A stretch of 6,432 nt of DNA from NCBI GenBank assembly GCA_005888465.1, contig VAYJ01000177.1, positions 1-6,432 on the forward strand. The letters are read 5' to 3'. Made by a program: the position numbers and the translations under genes. This document shows, one piece after another, positions 5,506 through 6,432 of the stretch. The notes beneath the pieces were generated by a model, which was not told the DNA's origin, did no database searches, and saw only the letters and a list, made by a program, of their open reading frames with translations. Numbering within the stretch: position 1 is the first letter of the stretch; every line of letters begins with the position of its first letter. The DNA comes from Actinomycetota bacterium (GTDB lineage Bacteria > Actinomycetota > UBA4738).

Positions 5506-6432
5506 CGGAGATCCACCAGCTCGTGGTCGGCGCCGGGACGACCGACGCCGCCTCGGGCGAGACGTTCGACTCGATCGACCCCTCGACCGGCGAGGCGTTC
5601 ACCCGCGTCGCGCGCGGCGGACCCGAGGATGCCAGGCGGGCCGCGGAGGCGGCGCGGGCGGCCTTCGACGAAGGCCCGTGGCCGCGGATGAAGGGCCGAG
5701 AGCGAGCCGCACACCTGCTCAAGGTGGCCGACCTCGTCAAGCAGCACGCCGGTGAGCTTGCGGAGCTGGAGGCGAGGGACGCGGGTCACACCATCAGGAT
5801 GGCGAAGGGCGCCGACATCGGGATGGTGATCTCGACGTTTCGCGTGTTCGCGGACATCGCGGCCAAGGAGCAGGACGAGGAACCACAGCCGCGAAGCCCC
5901 GGCTCGATGAACTACCTCCGGCGCGAGCCGATCGGGGTGTGCGTCGGCATCACGCCGTGGAACTTCCCGGCGCAGATGGCCGCGTGGAAGATCGCGCCGG
6001 CGATCGCCGCGGGCAACACCGTCGTGATCAAGCCGGCGTCGTACACGCCCCTCACCACGCTCGCGATCGGCCGCTTCTGCCTGGAGGCCGGGCTCCCCGA
6101 GGGCGTCGTGAACGTGGTCTCCGGCCCGGGCGCCGCAGCCGGCGAGTCGCTCGTGGAGAGCCCGCTCGTCGACAAGGTCGCCTTCACGGGATCGACCGAG
6201 ATCGGGCGCCGGATCATGCAGCTCGCTTCCGGGACCATCAAGAAGTGCACGCTCGAGCTCGGCGGGAAGTCCGCCTCGATCGTTCTCGACGACGTCGACA
6301 TGGACTACGCGGTCGACGGGGCGCTCTGGGGCGTCTTCTTTCACAACGGGCAGGTGTGCTCCGCAGGCACCCGCCTGTTCGTCCAGCGTGGCATCCACGA
6401 CGAGTTCGTCGCGGAGCTTGCCAAGCGCGCCG
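5502..6432 (+). CDS. NAD(P)-dependent aldehyde dehydrogenase, 3' end outside window
   Basis: This ALDH-superfamily enzyme would oxidise an aldehyde to its carboxylic acid in the cytoplasm. The open frame runs from ATG 5502 to the right edge, giving about 310 of the usual 480-500 residues; the C-terminal oligomerisation part is missing. The expected motifs are present: PWNFP with Asn154, GNTVVIKPASYTP for cofactor binding, FTGSTEIG (about 228-235), general base Glu252 in LELGGKS, and catalytic Cys286 in GQVCSAGTR. The start is firm because AGGAGG lies 8 nt upstream and the ATG overlaps the stop of the dehydrogenase gene. Beside a phenylalanine dehydrogenase and divergent paa genes, phenylacetaldehyde is an attractive substrate. 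Betaine aldehyde is an alternative, since the motif set is shared and an OpuCA-like ATPase is nearby. Substrate assignment is inference. Confidence 0.95.
   Translation, partial: MTEIHQLVVGAGTTDAASGETFDSIDPSTGEAFTRVARGGPEDARRAAEAARAAFDEGPWPRMKGRERAAHLLKVADLVKQHAGELAELEARDAGHTIRMAKGADIGMVISTFRVFADIAAKEQDEEPQPRSPGSMNYLRREPIGVCVGITPWNFPAQMAAWKIAPAIAAGNTVVIKPASYTPLTTLAIGRFCLEAGLPEGVVNVVSGPGAAAGESLVESPLVDKVAFTGSTEIGRRIMQLASGTIKKCTLELGGKSASIVLDDVDMDYAVDGALWGVFFHNGQVCSAGTRLFVQRGIHDEFVAELAKRA

Noticed and set aside
5367..6398. 343-codon minus-strand open frame antisense to the aldehyde dehydrogenase
   Set aside because: The plus strand encodes a clear aldehyde dehydrogenase with catalytic residues; the antisense reading has no domain.

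Overview
The window is high-GC bacterial DNA that is almost entirely coding, with short or overlapping gene junctions and several GTG starts. The style and gene content suggest an actinobacterial-type organism (Actinomycetota, or a high-GC relative such as a Chloroflexota/Dormibacterota lineage). No rRNA or other marker gene is present, so the phylum is an inference. No mobile element, CRISPR array, tRNA or rRNA was seen.

Two divergent transcription units share one short intergenic region at about 4351-4399. The leftward unit (minus strand) runs SRPBCC-domain protein, paaA, paaB, paaC, paaD, then an OpuCA/ProV-type ABC transporter ATPase with a C-terminal CBS-like region. The paa genes encode the phenylacetyl-CoA 1,2-epoxidase complex (diiron catalytic subunit PaaA, PaaB, structural subunit PaaC, Fe-S/maturation-type protein PaaD). 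The reductase gene paaE is not in the window. Junctions are a 21-bp gap, a 31-bp gap, then overlaps, and the ABC gene starts inside the paaD stop (ATGA). The next gene, probably a permease, may begin with a GTG at the left edge.

The rightward unit (plus strand) runs an amino-acid dehydrogenase that looks most like phenylalanine dehydrogenase, then an NAD(P)-dependent aldehyde dehydrogenase cut off by the right edge. The two are coupled by ATGA with a strong Shine-Dalgarno.

Read together, the genes fit a route from L-phenylalanine to phenylpyruvate, phenylacetaldehyde, phenylacetate, phenylacetyl-CoA and the ring-epoxide. The decarboxylase, the CoA ligase and the downstream paa enzymes are not visible here. 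The transporter and aldehyde dehydrogenase could alternatively belong to choline/betaine metabolism.

Two genes are broken by small frame disruptions: paaC near 2188-2194 and the phenylalanine dehydrogenase near 4746-4753. Both halves of each retain conserved family sequence. In the dehydrogenase, removing one 'AC' from an ACAC run restores a perfect family motif. I suspect sequence or assembly errors more than true pseudogenes, but the window alone cannot decide. The most interesting non-coding element is a 14-bp inverted repeat (4361-4374) whose two arms overlap oppositely directed -10-like hexamers between the two units.
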